Positions 24,272 to 32,575 of a DNA stretch of 64,000 bases are shown here, piece by piece. Each line of letters starts with the position of its first letter. Position 1 is the stretch's first letter. The position numbers and the translations under genes are program-made. The notes under the pieces were generated by a model. It did not search any database and was not told where the DNA came from. It was given only the letters and a program-made list of their open reading frames with translations. The stretch comes from JBHEBG01 sp046557915 (GTDB taxonomy: Bacteria > Bacteroidota > Bacteroidia > Flavobacteriales > Flavobacteriaceae), in contig NZ_JBHEBG010000002.1 of the NCBI RefSeq assembly GCF_046557915.1, forward strand, positions 434,001-498,000, given 5' to 3'.

Positions 24272-24529
24272 TCAGCGTTTTCGTTCCTGTATAAATTCCC
24301 TTACTATTTCAGGTAAATTGTGTTCATCAAAAACGGCAGAATAAGTATGCTCTTGCCAGAAGAGTTTTATATGGTATAGGTGACCGTCCTTAATGTCGTG
24401 AGAAGTATTTGTTTGCGCCTCCAAAACCTTAAGCAGTCTTTTTTCCAAGTTTTCATCCATGGCTATTTCCCCCTTGTATACTGTGGGTATGCCCGTAAAT
24501 CCACCTTCGATTAGAATTTCATATTTCAT
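24272..24529 (-). CDS. Emfourin-type inhibitor of protealysin-like peptidase
   Basis: The product has 85 residues: MKYEILIEGGFTGIPTVYKG, a charged middle, YHIKLFWQEHTYSAVFDEHNLP, and VREFIQERKR. This matches the emfourin family, small inhibitors encoded next to protealysin-like M4 peptidases and shown in Serratia to block the enzyme. The gene overlaps the end of the peptidase gene by 4 bp (ATGA), so the two are translated as a pair. It has no signal peptide, consistent with an intracellular partner. Confidence 0.85.
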   Translation of the reverse strand: MKYEILIEGGFTGIPTVYKGEIAMDENLEKRLLKVLEAQTNTSHDIKDGHLYHIKLFWQEHTYSAVFDEHNLPEIVREFIQERKR

Positions 24530-25542
24530 ACGGAAACGGTACTTAATCCTACGGCTTCAAAACTTTGGGCAATGATTTCACCTGCACCTTTACAGACCTT
24601 ACCTTTATCTTCTAAGTTCTCGGTGTTTTTAAGTATTTGTTGTAGCATATCATTAAAATCAGCGGTACGCCACAAGGTCTTTAAGGTTTCGAACCAAATG
24701 AGCGCACATTCATCCAATCCAATTTCTAGACAACTAAGGTAAAAGGCTTTGTTTGGTATGCCAGAATTGATATGTACTCCTTGGTTATCAGCGTTTCCAG
24801 AATAGTAGTTGTCCATATGATCGGGTTGATTGTCAAAATCATTGGCTGTCCCAGGTGCTTTTAGGGAACGTATTGCTTTACCCGGAAAACGCTCGGTTAC
24901 CACAGTATCGCCAATTAGCCAATCTGCCTCTGAAATATCTTGCTTCAAATATTTTTGTTTGATGACCGTCCCAAAAACATCCGAAAAGTGCTCGTTCAGC
25001 GCACCTGACTGGGATCTATATTCCAGATTGGCCAAAAATTGGGTAACACCATGAGCGAGCTCATGGGCTACAACATCAATGGCCTCGGCAAAATTACTGA
25101 ACTCTTTCTGATCCCCATCACCATAGGTCATTTCGTCTCCATCCCAAAACGCATTATTATAGTCTACTCCATAATGTACGTTAGAGATAACCGATAGCCC
25201 TGCCCCATCGATGGAGTTAAGGCCGAAGGTTTTCTTAAAATAATCGCGGACAAACCCAGAAGTATCATAGGCAGCGTTAACTGTTTGATCTTCCACTGCT
25301 GCTGCACCTTCCTCTCTTACCAAGGTAACTTGCTGTGAATACTGATTTTCGCTATCGTAAACAAAGCGTTCTCCGGTTCCGTCTTCCAGGGGATTAAGAA
25401 GTAGGTTGTTGAGTGCAATATTGCGATTATGAAGTATCCTATGGGTATCGTTAAGGGTTTTTTTGCAGCTGATACTGCCGCGTCTTGCCAATTCCTCCAG
25501 AATATGCGGAGGCACTATATGGCACGTATGTTTGTGGCACAT
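24526..25542 (-). CDS. M4 metallopeptidase, protealysin-like, without signal peptide
   Basis: The product has 338 residues. Zinc site: VVAHELAHGVTQF (His160, Glu161, His164) and GALNEHFSDVFG (Glu184). GVHINSGIPNKAFYL carries the catalytic His motif of thermolysin relatives. The N-terminus CHIVPPHILEELAR resembles the short PPL-type propeptide of protealysins. The lack of a signal peptide fits cytoplasmic or non-classically released protealysins. The extreme N-terminus (MCHKHTCH) is rich in Cys and His, which could bind metal. It pairs with the overlapping emfourin gene. Confidence 0.92.
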   Translation of the reverse strand: MCHKHTCHIVPPHILEELARRGSISCKKTLNDTHRILHNRNIALNNLLLNPLEDGTGERFVYDSENQYSQQVTLVREEGAAAVEDQTVNAAYDTSGFVRDYFKKTFGLNSIDGAGLSVISNVHYGVDYNNAFWDGDEMTYGDGDQKEFSNFAEAIDVVAHELAHGVTQFLANLEYRSQSGALNEHFSDVFGTVIKQKYLKQDISEADWLIGDTVVTERFPGKAIRSLKAPGTANDFDNQPDHMDNYYSGNADNQGVHINSGIPNKAFYLSCLEIGLDECALIWFETLKTLWRTADFNDMLQQILKNTENLEDKGKVCKGAGEIIAQSFEAVGLSTVSV

Positions 25543-25663
25543 GGGGTAAAGATTAAGGGGTTATCCCTTAAAATTACACACCTTTTGTTACATAGAACGA
25601 CTAATTACCGTTAAGATATTCTAAATATGGGCAGGTACAGGCATTCCTTTCTAATCTTCTCTT

Positions 25664-26752
25664 TTATTCAAATTGACTTAATTCTAGCCCGGGAATCAGT
25701 TTTACCGCATTCTTATAATAAACTTTTTTTAATACATCATCTGGGAGGTCTAGACCGTACATAGCCCAAAAGGCATGGTATTTTTTGTAATAGGGAAAGT
25801 ATTCGTCGTCCGTTTCCAATACCCTGAAATAGGTTGGGAATTCTTTGGGTTTCCAACTATCCTTACCAAAAAGGATACGGTCTTGGTATTTAATGAAAAA
25901 CGCTTTGGCAAACCTTGGTTGCCTACCCAATTCTGCAATTACAGCACCTATACCCACATACATATTGGGAAGTTCTTCCATGAGTTCTGCCAATTTCCCC
26001 AGATTATTGGCATACCAACCCATGTGGGCGTTTATGAATTTGGTATTGGGATGCTTTCTAAAAATATTGTGCTGTTCATCAATGATCTGTTGCCATGGTG
26101 CCGGATTAGTGGTGGAGCGCTTCCTTCCCGGTTTGGTCTTTAATTCTAGCCAACGCTCATTTTTACTATCCACATCATCCCAAAACGATTTTGGATCGGC
26201 GGCATGTATTAACACCGGAATTCCCAGTTCTCCACACTTTGCCCAAATTGGATCCAAGCGTTTATCATCTATTGCCAGACGTTTGCCATTGGTATCCTTA
26301 TACCTAAGTCCAAGGCTCTTATATATTTTTAATCCACGGGCACCGTTGTTACAATCTTGCTCTAACCGAGCTACGGCTTTCTCTGTCCAACCCGGACTCC
26401 CTACCCCTTCAAAATCTACATTGGCGAATATCACAAACCTATCCGGGTAATTTTTATTTACATTTTCCAACATTTTTTGTAAACCCGTTCCAGATCCTCC
26501 ACTAAGGTTTACCATTACCCTAAGGTTTATGCCATCCATTTCGGAAACCAAGGCGGAGAGGTCTTGGCTAGCCATCCTAAACTGGTGACTATGCACATCA
26601 ACAAAGGGGAATTTTGCTTGCATTACCTCATTTTCCGGAACCACCAGGGTAGAAATGGGGTTGTATTCTTCAAAGCTCATATCTTGGGCCAACAACGATT
26701 GTGAAAAGATGATTGAGAATAATACTAATAAACATAAATATCTCATAAACAA
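25664..26752 (-). CDS. Exported amidohydrolase (metal-dependent hydrolase)
   Basis: The product has 362 residues with signal peptide 1-22 (SQSLLAQ). The amidohydrolase-2 TIM-barrel pattern is visible: FPFVDVHSHQFR (metal ligands HxH), GARGLKIYKSLGLR, IPVLIHAADP, NTKFINAHMGWYANN, and ILFGKDSW (Asp near the end). Related enzymes decarboxylate or hydrolyse ring compounds. It lies 26 bp downstream of the mocA-type gene at the end of the molybdenum block, so it may be the last gene of that operon and act in the same catabolic route. Confidence 0.8.
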   Translation of the reverse strand: MFMRYLCLLVLFSIIFSQSLLAQDMSFEEYNPISTLVVPENEVMQAKFPFVDVHSHQFRMASQDLSALVSEMDGINLRVMVNLSGGSGTGLQKMLENVNKNYPDRFVIFANVDFEGVGSPGWTEKAVARLEQDCNNGARGLKIYKSLGLRYKDTNGKRLAIDDKRLDPIWAKCGELGIPVLIHAADPKSFWDDVDSKNERWLELKTKPGRKRSTTNPAPWQQIIDEQHNIFRKHPNTKFINAHMGWYANNLGKLAELMEELPNMYVGIGAVIAELGRQPRFAKAFFIKYQDRILFGKDSWKPKEFPTYFRVLETDDEYFPYYKKYHAFWAMYGLDLPDDVLKKVYYKNAVKLIPGLELSQFE

Positions 26753-26778
26753 TATATTAAATTGTATTTTATAATTAA

Positions 26779-27375
26779 TTACTTTAACTTATTATAATCC
26801 GCCATAGTATCAATATCAACGGTCTTTCCCTGGGGATCTACGGCAATGACATCATTTAGATGGCGCGCAAGCAATTCCTTGGCTCCTTCCGCACCGCTTA
26901 AACCTTTCAATTCTTTATAATAAGCTTTTCCAAAAACAGCAGGAACACCATATTTTTCTGCGTATGTGGTGGCCACAATGCCCTTTTTGTGCGTGCTAAA
27001 ATCGTCCATCATCTTGTTTAAGTAAGCACTATCCAGTAAGGGTTGATCCGCAAGCATAATCAATATTCCGTTGTATTGTTTCTTATGGTTTAGAAAATAC
27101 TCCGTTCCCGTGGCAATGGAACTTCCCATACCCTGTTTCCAGTTTTTATTTTCAATAAATCTATGCCCATTAAGGGCCATTGCGGCTTTTATCCGCTGAG
27201 CGTTTGCACCCAACACGGTAACTATTTCTTCAGCATTGGAAGCCCTGGCGGTGGCTATAGCACTGCCTAAAAGTGTAGTGTTTTTCCATGGCAATAATTG
27301 TTTAATATGGGGTGACATTCTTACTGATGCCCCAGCAGCAAGTACCATAATGGCGATGTTACTGTCTTTTCTCAT
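26779..27375 (-). CDS. mocA: Molybdenum cofactor cytidylyltransferase-type nucleotidyltransferase
   Basis: The product has 198 residues with the nucleotidyltransferase signature MVLAAGASVRMSPHIKQLLPW (10-30; LAAGxSxRM...K), ILIMLADQPLL and a C-terminal VDIDTMADYNKL. MocA-like proteins join CMP to molybdopterin for xanthine-dehydrogenase family enzymes. It starts on the base where the xdhC stop ends (ATGA-type overlap), so it belongs to the same operon as XdhC and the oxidoreductase genes, as expected for its role. Confidence 0.85.
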   Translation of the reverse strand: MRKDSNIAIMVLAAGASVRMSPHIKQLLPWKNTTLLGSAIATARASNAEEIVTVLGANAQRIKAAMALNGHRFIENKNWKQGMGSSIATGTEYFLNHKKQYNGILIMLADQPLLDSAYLNKMMDDFSTHKKGIVATTYAEKYGVPAVFGKAYYKELKGLSGAEGAKELLARHLNDVIAVDPQGKTVDIDTMADYNKLK

Positions 27376-28400
27376 TAGTTATGGATACCTCCCTCTTTGT
27401 CTTTAAGCATCATAGGCTCTTTTTGGCGCTTTACAGATAAAATTTCCGACAAGATCGCAATCGCAATCTCTTGCGGTGTCTCGGCTCCTATGTTGAGTCC
27501 GGCAGGTCCATGAATACGATCCAAAAAGGAATCGGAAACCTCCGGGCAATGGTCTAAAAACTCATTGAAAAGTTTTTCACGCCTTTTGTAGGGGCCTAGC
27601 ATTCCAAGATAGAACGGTTTTTGATCCTTAAGTGCAATTAAGTATTTGAGGTCTTTTACATAACTGTGAGACATTAGTATCACGGCAGTCTGCGGGTCAA
27701 TAAAATTTAAATCCAGTTCTTCCGCCGTTTTGCTAACAAGATCTTGCGCTCCAGGAAAGTTCCTTACCGATTTTTCTTCGGAAGGTGTTGCTATAATTGT
27801 TACTTCCCAGCCGTTTAGGGAGGCAAAGGAACATAATTGTACGGCATCGTGTTCTGCACCAAAGATAATCAGCCTAAGGCAAGGTGCCATTAGTTCCTCA
27901 AAACATAAAATATCCGCTTTCGGCTTGTCTAGATGAACCTTGTTCCCTTTTCTTAACGGTATCTTTTGGTCCCCAAATTGAAACACGGATCCGAAAGCCT
28001 CATCCGATCCATCGGCTTTTTTAAATAATGAAATCACTTTAAAAGCTGCCCTATCTTCTATGGCCTTATCAAATGCTTCTAAAAAAAGGGTGTTGGGCCT
28101 AAAAGGTTCTATCAAAATATACAAAATACCCTCACAACCAAGGCGATAACGCCCATCATAGGTCATGATTTTAGGAATATTGGTTTTAAAGACCTGCTCT
28201 GCCTGTCTAAGCACCTCTTTCTCCACACATCCTCCACTTACCGCGCCCACCATACTGCCATTTTCAAAAATGAGCATGCGTACACCGGGTCTACGATAAG
28301 AAGATCCGTCTAGGGCAACAACAGTGGCAAGTACCGCACCAAGATTTTTTTGGCGGGCAGAATTGTATGACTGTATTATCTTTTTTAACTCGTGCGTCAT
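27375..28400 (-). CDS. xdhC: XdhC family maturation protein
   Basis: The product has 341 residues. The N-terminal XdhC/CoxI domain has AVSGGCVEKEVL (53-64). The C-terminal Rossmann-type domain begins LRLIIFGAEHDAVQLCSFA and includes AVILMSHSYVKDL and GAETPQEIAIAILSEIL. XdhC binds molybdenum cofactor, protects it and inserts it after sulfuration into xanthine dehydrogenase-type apoenzymes. It overlaps moeA by 4 bp and mocA by 1 bp. No separate XdhC sulfurase gene is in the window. Confidence 0.9.
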   Translation of the reverse strand: MTHELKKIIQSYNSARQKNLGAVLATVVALDGSSYRRPGVRMLIFENGSMVGAVSGGCVEKEVLRQAEQVFKTNIPKIMTYDGRYRLGCEGILYILIEPFRPNTLFLEAFDKAIEDRAAFKVISLFKKADGSDEAFGSVFQFGDQKIPLRKGNKVHLDKPKADILCFEELMAPCLRLIIFGAEHDAVQLCSFASLNGWEVTIIATPSEEKSVRNFPGAQDLVSKTAEELDLNFIDPQTAVILMSHSYVKDLKYLIALKDQKPFYLGMLGPYKRREKLFNEFLDHCPEVSDSFLDRIHGPAGLNIGAETPQEIAIAILSEILSVKRQKEPMMLKDKEGGIHN

Positions 28401-29605
28401 ACCATAATATTTCTAGTAGGGATAAAGGGTACCCACTCGCCCTTTTCATATGGGGTTTCCTTGGGGGATAATAGCACAAAACCATCGCTTTTTGCTAAAC
28501 TAGTTAGGTCACCGGAACCGTTACCGGTCACAAACACGGCAGTTACCCTACCCTGATTTACATGTACTTTCACTCTTAAAAATCGGGTTAATGTTCCCTT
28601 TATTTCAATATCCTCCGCTAAAATTACCTCTATTTTAATTACTGGGAGTCCCAGGGATTTGTTAAACCAAGGCTTAAAATAAATATGATAGTTGGCAAAG
28701 GTAGATACCGGATTTCCCGGAAAGGAAAATATAAGGGTATCCGATAGTTTGTGCTTTCCAAACCAAAATGGTTTTCCGGGCCTTTGCAACACCCTGTGGA
28801 ATACCTTTTGTACTCCCAATTTATCCATTACCTCGGGTATAAAATCAAATTTCCCTTTGGAGACACCGCCGCTAAGCAATAAAACATTGTTTTGTTCCAT
28901 GGCTTTAAGCAGCCCCGTTTCTATGGCGGCTTTGTCGTCTTCCAAATGAAATTGTTCTGGTTGTATGTGAAGGTCCGCCAAGGCGGCATGTAAAGAATGT
29001 GTATTCGATTTTCTAATTTGATGTGGTAAAGGGGTATCCGCTACCGCTACCAATTCGTTACCTGTAGCGATGACACCAATTTTTGGTAGACATTTTACCA
29101 AAACGGTAGCTTTGCCAACGGCGGCCAGTACCCCAATTTCCGCAGCAGAAATTAGGCAACCTTGCTCCAACACTTTTGCCCCTTTCTTTTCATCATCTCC
29201 CTTAATATGTATATTCTGCCCTCTTTTGGGGACTTGGGAAATCTTGGCCATTCCGTTTTGTATCACTACCTCTTCATACATGATAACGGTATCTCCGCCT
29301 TCTGGGATTACCGCCCCGGTCATTATTTCCATGCAACCACCAATATCCTTTAAATGGCTTTGCTGCGTGCCGGCAGCAATTACGTGCGTAATCCGGAACT
29401 CGGTAATACCGCTCGCAATATCGTTATAGTTGATTACGATGCCGTCTTTGGTAGATCTATTGAAAGGTGGAAAATCACGATCTGCTAAGACCGATTCTGC
29501 CAAAACCCTTCCTGTAGCCTCTTTAAGCAAAACAGTTTCCGTACCATAATCTTGCGAATGGGCCAACACTTTTTCATAGGCCTCCTGAAATGTAATCATA
29601 GGCAT
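28397..29605 (-). CDS. moeA: Molybdopterin molybdenumtransferase MoeA
   Basis: The product has 402 residues in the usual MoeA order: an N-terminal domain with DRDFPPFNRSTKDGIV (40-55) and VIPEGGDTVIMYEE, a molybdopterin-binding domain with VGVIATGNEL-type sequence, LLLSGGVSKGKFDFIPEV and FSFPGNPVSTFANY, and a beta-barrel C-terminal domain. MoeA inserts molybdate into adenylated molybdopterin in the cytosol. The substrate loop reads NRSTKDG where most MoeA have DRSAMDG-like sequence, still compatible with function. It lies 10 bp downstream of the moeB gene. Confidence 0.92.
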   Translation of the reverse strand: MPMITFQEAYEKVLAHSQDYGTETVLLKEATGRVLAESVLADRDFPPFNRSTKDGIVINYNDIASGITEFRITHVIAAGTQQSHLKDIGGCMEIMTGAVIPEGGDTVIMYEEVVIQNGMAKISQVPKRGQNIHIKGDDEKKGAKVLEQGCLISAAEIGVLAAVGKATVLVKCLPKIGVIATGNELVAVADTPLPHQIRKSNTHSLHAALADLHIQPEQFHLEDDKAAIETGLLKAMEQNNVLLLSGGVSKGKFDFIPEVMDKLGVQKVFHRVLQRPGKPFWFGKHKLSDTLIFSFPGNPVSTFANYHIYFKPWFNKSLGLPVIKIEVILAEDIEIKGTLTRFLRVKVHVNQGRVTAVFVTGNGSGDLTSLAKSDGFVLLSPKETPYEKGEWVPFIPTRNIMV

Positions 29606-29615
29606 ATTTGGTTCG

Positions 29616-30686
29616 TTAGGAGCATGTGGCCAGGAATCTATTCATCCCGCCAAGGATATGATAAAATCTCGATTTTGGATAAACGTCCTGCAATAGTTTT
29701 AAGGCTATTTCGCTGCGCTTCCCGGACTGGCAGATAAGATACGTGGGTTGAGTTAAATCTATTTGAGGGAGGCTTTGCGCTAACTCATCCAACGGAATAT
29801 TTTTGGCTTTGGGCAAACTATGATCGTTAAACTCTTGCTTGGTCCTAACATCTATTAATTGAAGGTTTTTGTTAGATTGTAATAGTTCTTGTAGCTGCAT
29901 CACATCAATAGTTCCATCCAAAGAACAGCCCTCGGCTCCATAGGAATTTTGTAGCTGCAGAAAATTTAGGTTTTCTGGCCGAAGTTTAAATACTATTTTT
30001 TGATAAGATTGATTTAAACCATTGAATAATAATAATTTACCGGACAATACCTCACCAACCCCAGTAATTACCTTTATTACTTCCAGGGCTTGAAGGTTAC
30101 CTACTATACCCGGCAGTACACCGAGTACTCCGTTTTCGTTACAATTGGGAACCTCGGATGGTAATGGCATTTTGGGAAACAAGCATCTGTAGGTAGGACC
30201 TCCTTGGTAATTAAAAACACTCACCTGCCCCTCAAACCCGTGTAAGGCACCATATACAAAAGGTTTTTTGAGTATTACACAGGCATCGTTTACCAAGTAT
30301 CGGGTTGCAAAATTGTCCGATGCATCTACCACAATATCAAAATCAGCAATAATGGCCAGGGCATTATCTTTGGTTAAAAAAGTATCATAGCTTTTAAAAT
30401 GCGTATCGGAATTCTGTGCTTTTAGCCTTTCCAAGGCCACAGATATCTTAGGTTTGCCCACATCACCTTCTTCATAAAGCACTTGGCGTTGTAAGTTGGT
30501 AAGTTCAATTACATCTTGCTCTACCAGGCCCAAGGTGCCTACTCCCATAGCATTTAAATATTGCAATACTGGAATTCCAAGGCCGCCTACGCCCACAACA
30601 AGAACACTGGCCTCTGCCAGCTTCTGTTGAGCCCGAGGTCCAAATTCACTAAGGCTTATTTGGCGTTGGTATCGATGTATATTCAT
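29616..30686 (-). CDS. moeB: MoeB/ThiF adenylyltransferase with C-terminal rhodanese domain
   Basis: The product has 356 residues. The E1-like domain has VLVVGVGGLGIPVLQYL (28-44), ELTNLQRQVLY and VVDASDNFATRYL. MoeB activates the C-terminal GG of MoaD with ATP. The rhodanese domain (about 262-356) contains the Cys loop YLICQSGKRSE, as in MOCS3/MoeBR proteins, for sulfur transfer to MoaD. The usual structural zinc site is degraded: the first motif reads PTYRCL instead of PCYRCL, and the second CxxC (expected near 238-245) is RPENLNF. It is otherwise a normal member of the cofactor operon. Confidence 0.9.
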   Translation of the reverse strand: MNIHRYQRQISLSEFGPRAQQKLAEASVLVVGVGGLGIPVLQYLNAMGVGTLGLVEQDVIELTNLQRQVLYEEGDVGKPKISVALERLKAQNSDTHFKSYDTFLTKDNALAIIADFDIVVDASDNFATRYLVNDACVILKKPFVYGALHGFEGQVSVFNYQGGPTYRCLFPKMPLPSEVPNCNENGVLGVLPGIVGNLQALEVIKVITGVGEVLSGKLLLFNGLNQSYQKIVFKLRPENLNFLQLQNSYGAEGCSLDGTIDVMQLQELLQSNKNLQLIDVRTKQEFNDHSLPKAKNIPLDELAQSLPQIDLTQPTYLICQSGKRSEIALKLLQDVYPKSRFYHILGGMNRFLATCS

Positions 30687-30693
30687 ATCACCA

Positions 30694-31302
30694 TTAGGCG
30701 TTGCTTTCTTCTATCTGTATATTTAACCGTAACAAGGCTTCCTTATATTCCGACTCGGAATTGGCATTTAACAGTACCTCTTCCCTATCCGGATATACCA
30801 AGGCAATGTCCGAGTTTATCAAAAACTTCCTAGGACAAGTGCCTACTCCTTCTTTAAGGTAATCTATGGAACGCTGCAGCCCTTTGGCTTCCCAAATAGC
30901 ACACAGCGGTTCTGGCAGTGGATCTGCACGCAAGGCAAAAGCAGTTGCCAACTTGCTGTTATCCCTAGCTCTCAAAAGCTGCGCTAAAGCGTTTTCATCC
31001 ATTAAGGGTAGGTCGCATGCCAAAACCAACCACGCTACATGTGGGTGCTGTTTGTGCGCACTTAATAAACCGTTGTATGGACCCTTGTATTCATTCCTAT
31101 CCACAATATACTCCATATCCTTAGGTAGTTCTCCTTGTTGGTCTTCCCGTATACTTAGGAAGGTTTTATCGCAAACTTGCGCCAACAACTTATAAAGATG
31201 TTCGCGTTGCGGAATACCATGATACATTATTGCTCCCTTATCAGTACCCATGCGGGTACTCTTCCCGCCAGACAATACCAAACCATATATCTTATTTATC
31301 AT
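30694..31302 (-). CDS. mobA: Molybdenum cofactor guanylyltransferase MobA-like
   Basis: The product has 202 residues. MobA signature GLVLSGGKSTRMGTDKGAIMYHG (positions 7-29) with GxxSxRMGxDK, VLACDLPLMDE, and PLPEPLCAIWEAKG in the later part. It attaches GMP to molybdopterin, a form used by DMSO-reductase or nitrate-reductase class enzymes, whereas the neighbouring MocA makes the CMP form. Its presence suggests that the cell also has a bis-MGD enzyme elsewhere, or that this paralogue has a different specificity. It lies 7 bp upstream of moeB. Confidence 0.85.
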   Translation of the reverse strand: MINKIYGLVLSGGKSTRMGTDKGAIMYHGIPQREHLYKLLAQVCDKTFLSIREDQQGELPKDMEYIVDRNEYKGPYNGLLSAHKQHPHVAWLVLACDLPLMDENALAQLLRARDNSKLATAFALRADPLPEPLCAIWEAKGLQRSIDYLKEGVGTCPRKFLINSDIALVYPDREEVLLNANSESEYKEALLRLNIQIEESNA

Positions 31303-31319
31303 CCTGTTATAAACTTTGA

Positions 31320-32303
31320 TTACCCTCCTATGGAGGTCATGGAACTATTAAAAACCGAGCTGTGTTGCGCTTGAGCTTCAAAGCCCGTCTTTTCTCTATT
31401 GCCCACAGCATCCAGAATGTGTTTTTTAATTGCTTCCTCGGCATTATTTCCACGCATTACCGAGAGCAGATTCATTTTTGGTTTACCGTATAAACATGTA
31501 ATAACGTCTCCGGAAGCCGAGATGCGCAACCTATTGCAACTGCCACAAAAAGTACGGCTAAACGAAGGTATTAAGCCAAATGTACCGGTATGTCCTTTTA
31601 TTTTATAATTGATGGAAGTTGATGTGGGCGGCGACTTTAATTTCTCGGTATCGGGATATGCGGTGGTAATATGTTCCAATATCTTTTTATAATCCCAACG
31701 TATGGCATTAAAAGTTTTACTTCCTCCATTAAAGGGCATTTCTTCTAAAAACCTTACAGAAACCTTATAATGTTTCATTAGTTCCAAAATGGACAGCACA
31801 TCTTGGGTATTCTGATTTTCCAATACAATAAAATTGATTCGCACGTTAAACCCTTCAGCAATAAGTCGCACTAGATTACCATATACCGTATCATACTGGT
31901 CGCGTCTGGTAATGCGTTCAAAAGTAGCCTTGTTAATGGCGTCTAAACTTACATTGATGTTCTTAATGCCCAAACGCTTTAGCTCATCAATATATGGGCC
32001 TATCAAAGTGGCGTTGGTAGTAATGGATATATCGTTAAGTCCATCGAGCTCTGTCAATGCCCGCAACAAGACCATTAAATCTTTTCTAACGAATGGTTCG
32101 CCCCCTGTAATCCTAATTTTATCGATTCCTTGGTCCACCATTATTCTACTCAGTTTAATGAGTTCATCAATACTGAATAGCTTGTTGTTTTCAACAAAAT
32201 TGATGCCTTCTGAGGGCATACAATAGTTACACCTAAGATTGCACCGATCGGTTACCGCTAAGCGGAGGTAGTTTATTTTTCTATTATGATTGTCTATCAA
32301 CAT
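31320..32303 (-). CDS. moaA: GTP 3',8-cyclase MoaA
   Basis: The 327-residue radical-SAM enzyme has the first 4Fe-4S site C21-NLR-C25-NY-C28 (TDRCNLRCNYCMP), the second cluster TFCGSCNRLRIS...TCLYG, and the C-terminal GG (SSMTSIGG) needed for activity. It converts GTP to 3',8-cyclo-GTP, the first step of molybdopterin synthesis; the partner MoaC is not encoded in this window. It lies 15 bp after moaD. Confidence 0.95.
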   Translation of the reverse strand: MLIDNHNRKINYLRLAVTDRCNLRCNYCMPSEGINFVENNKLFSIDELIKLSRIMVDQGIDKIRITGGEPFVRKDLMVLLRALTELDGLNDISITTNATLIGPYIDELKRLGIKNINVSLDAINKATFERITRRDQYDTVYGNLVRLIAEGFNVRINFIVLENQNTQDVLSILELMKHYKVSVRFLEEMPFNGGSKTFNAIRWDYKKILEHITTAYPDTEKLKSPPTSTSINYKIKGHTGTFGLIPSFSRTFCGSCNRLRISASGDVITCLYGKPKMNLLSVMRGNNAEEAIKKHILDAVGNREKTGFEAQAQHSSVFNSSMTSIGG

Positions 32304-32318
32304 TATACGCTTTAGTAT

Positions 32319-32573
32319 TTATCCGCCACTAACGGGTGGAATAAGGGCTATTTCGTCAAAATTATCAATTTTGGTACTATCTTCGGCATAGGCATTGTTG
32401 ACCGCCACGGCCAAGGAAGATAATTTATTAAGATCTGGGTAGGCATTGCCCAGGTATTCTTTGAGGCCCGCCACCGTTTTGGTCTTTTTGATACCAAATT
32501 CACTGGAGGTGGGTATGGACAATGACGAACTGCCCACAATATCCTTGGTTACTCCAAACAATAATACAGTCAT
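32319..32573 (-). CDS. moaD: Molybdopterin synthase sulfur carrier MoaD
   Basis: The 84-residue ubiquitin-like protein begins MTVLLFGVTKDIVG, has the conserved VAVNNAYAEDSTKI and ends LIPPVSGG; the terminal GG is the site of adenylation by MoeB and thiocarboxylation. The large subunit MoaE is not encoded in this window. It lies 2 bp after the molybdopterin-binding subunit gene, so enzyme and cofactor genes are linked. Confidence 0.92.
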   Translation of the reverse strand: MTVLLFGVTKDIVGSSSLSIPTSSEFGIKKTKTVAGLKEYLGNAYPDLNKLSSLAVAVNNAYAEDSTKIDNFDEIALIPPVSGG

Positions 32574-32575
32574 GT

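Noticed and set aside
25845..26450. 201-codon plus-strand frame inside the amidohydrolase gene
   Set aside because: It is antisense to a gene with intact metal-binding motifs and a signal peptide, and is Ser/Pro/Leu-rich as antisense frames usually are.
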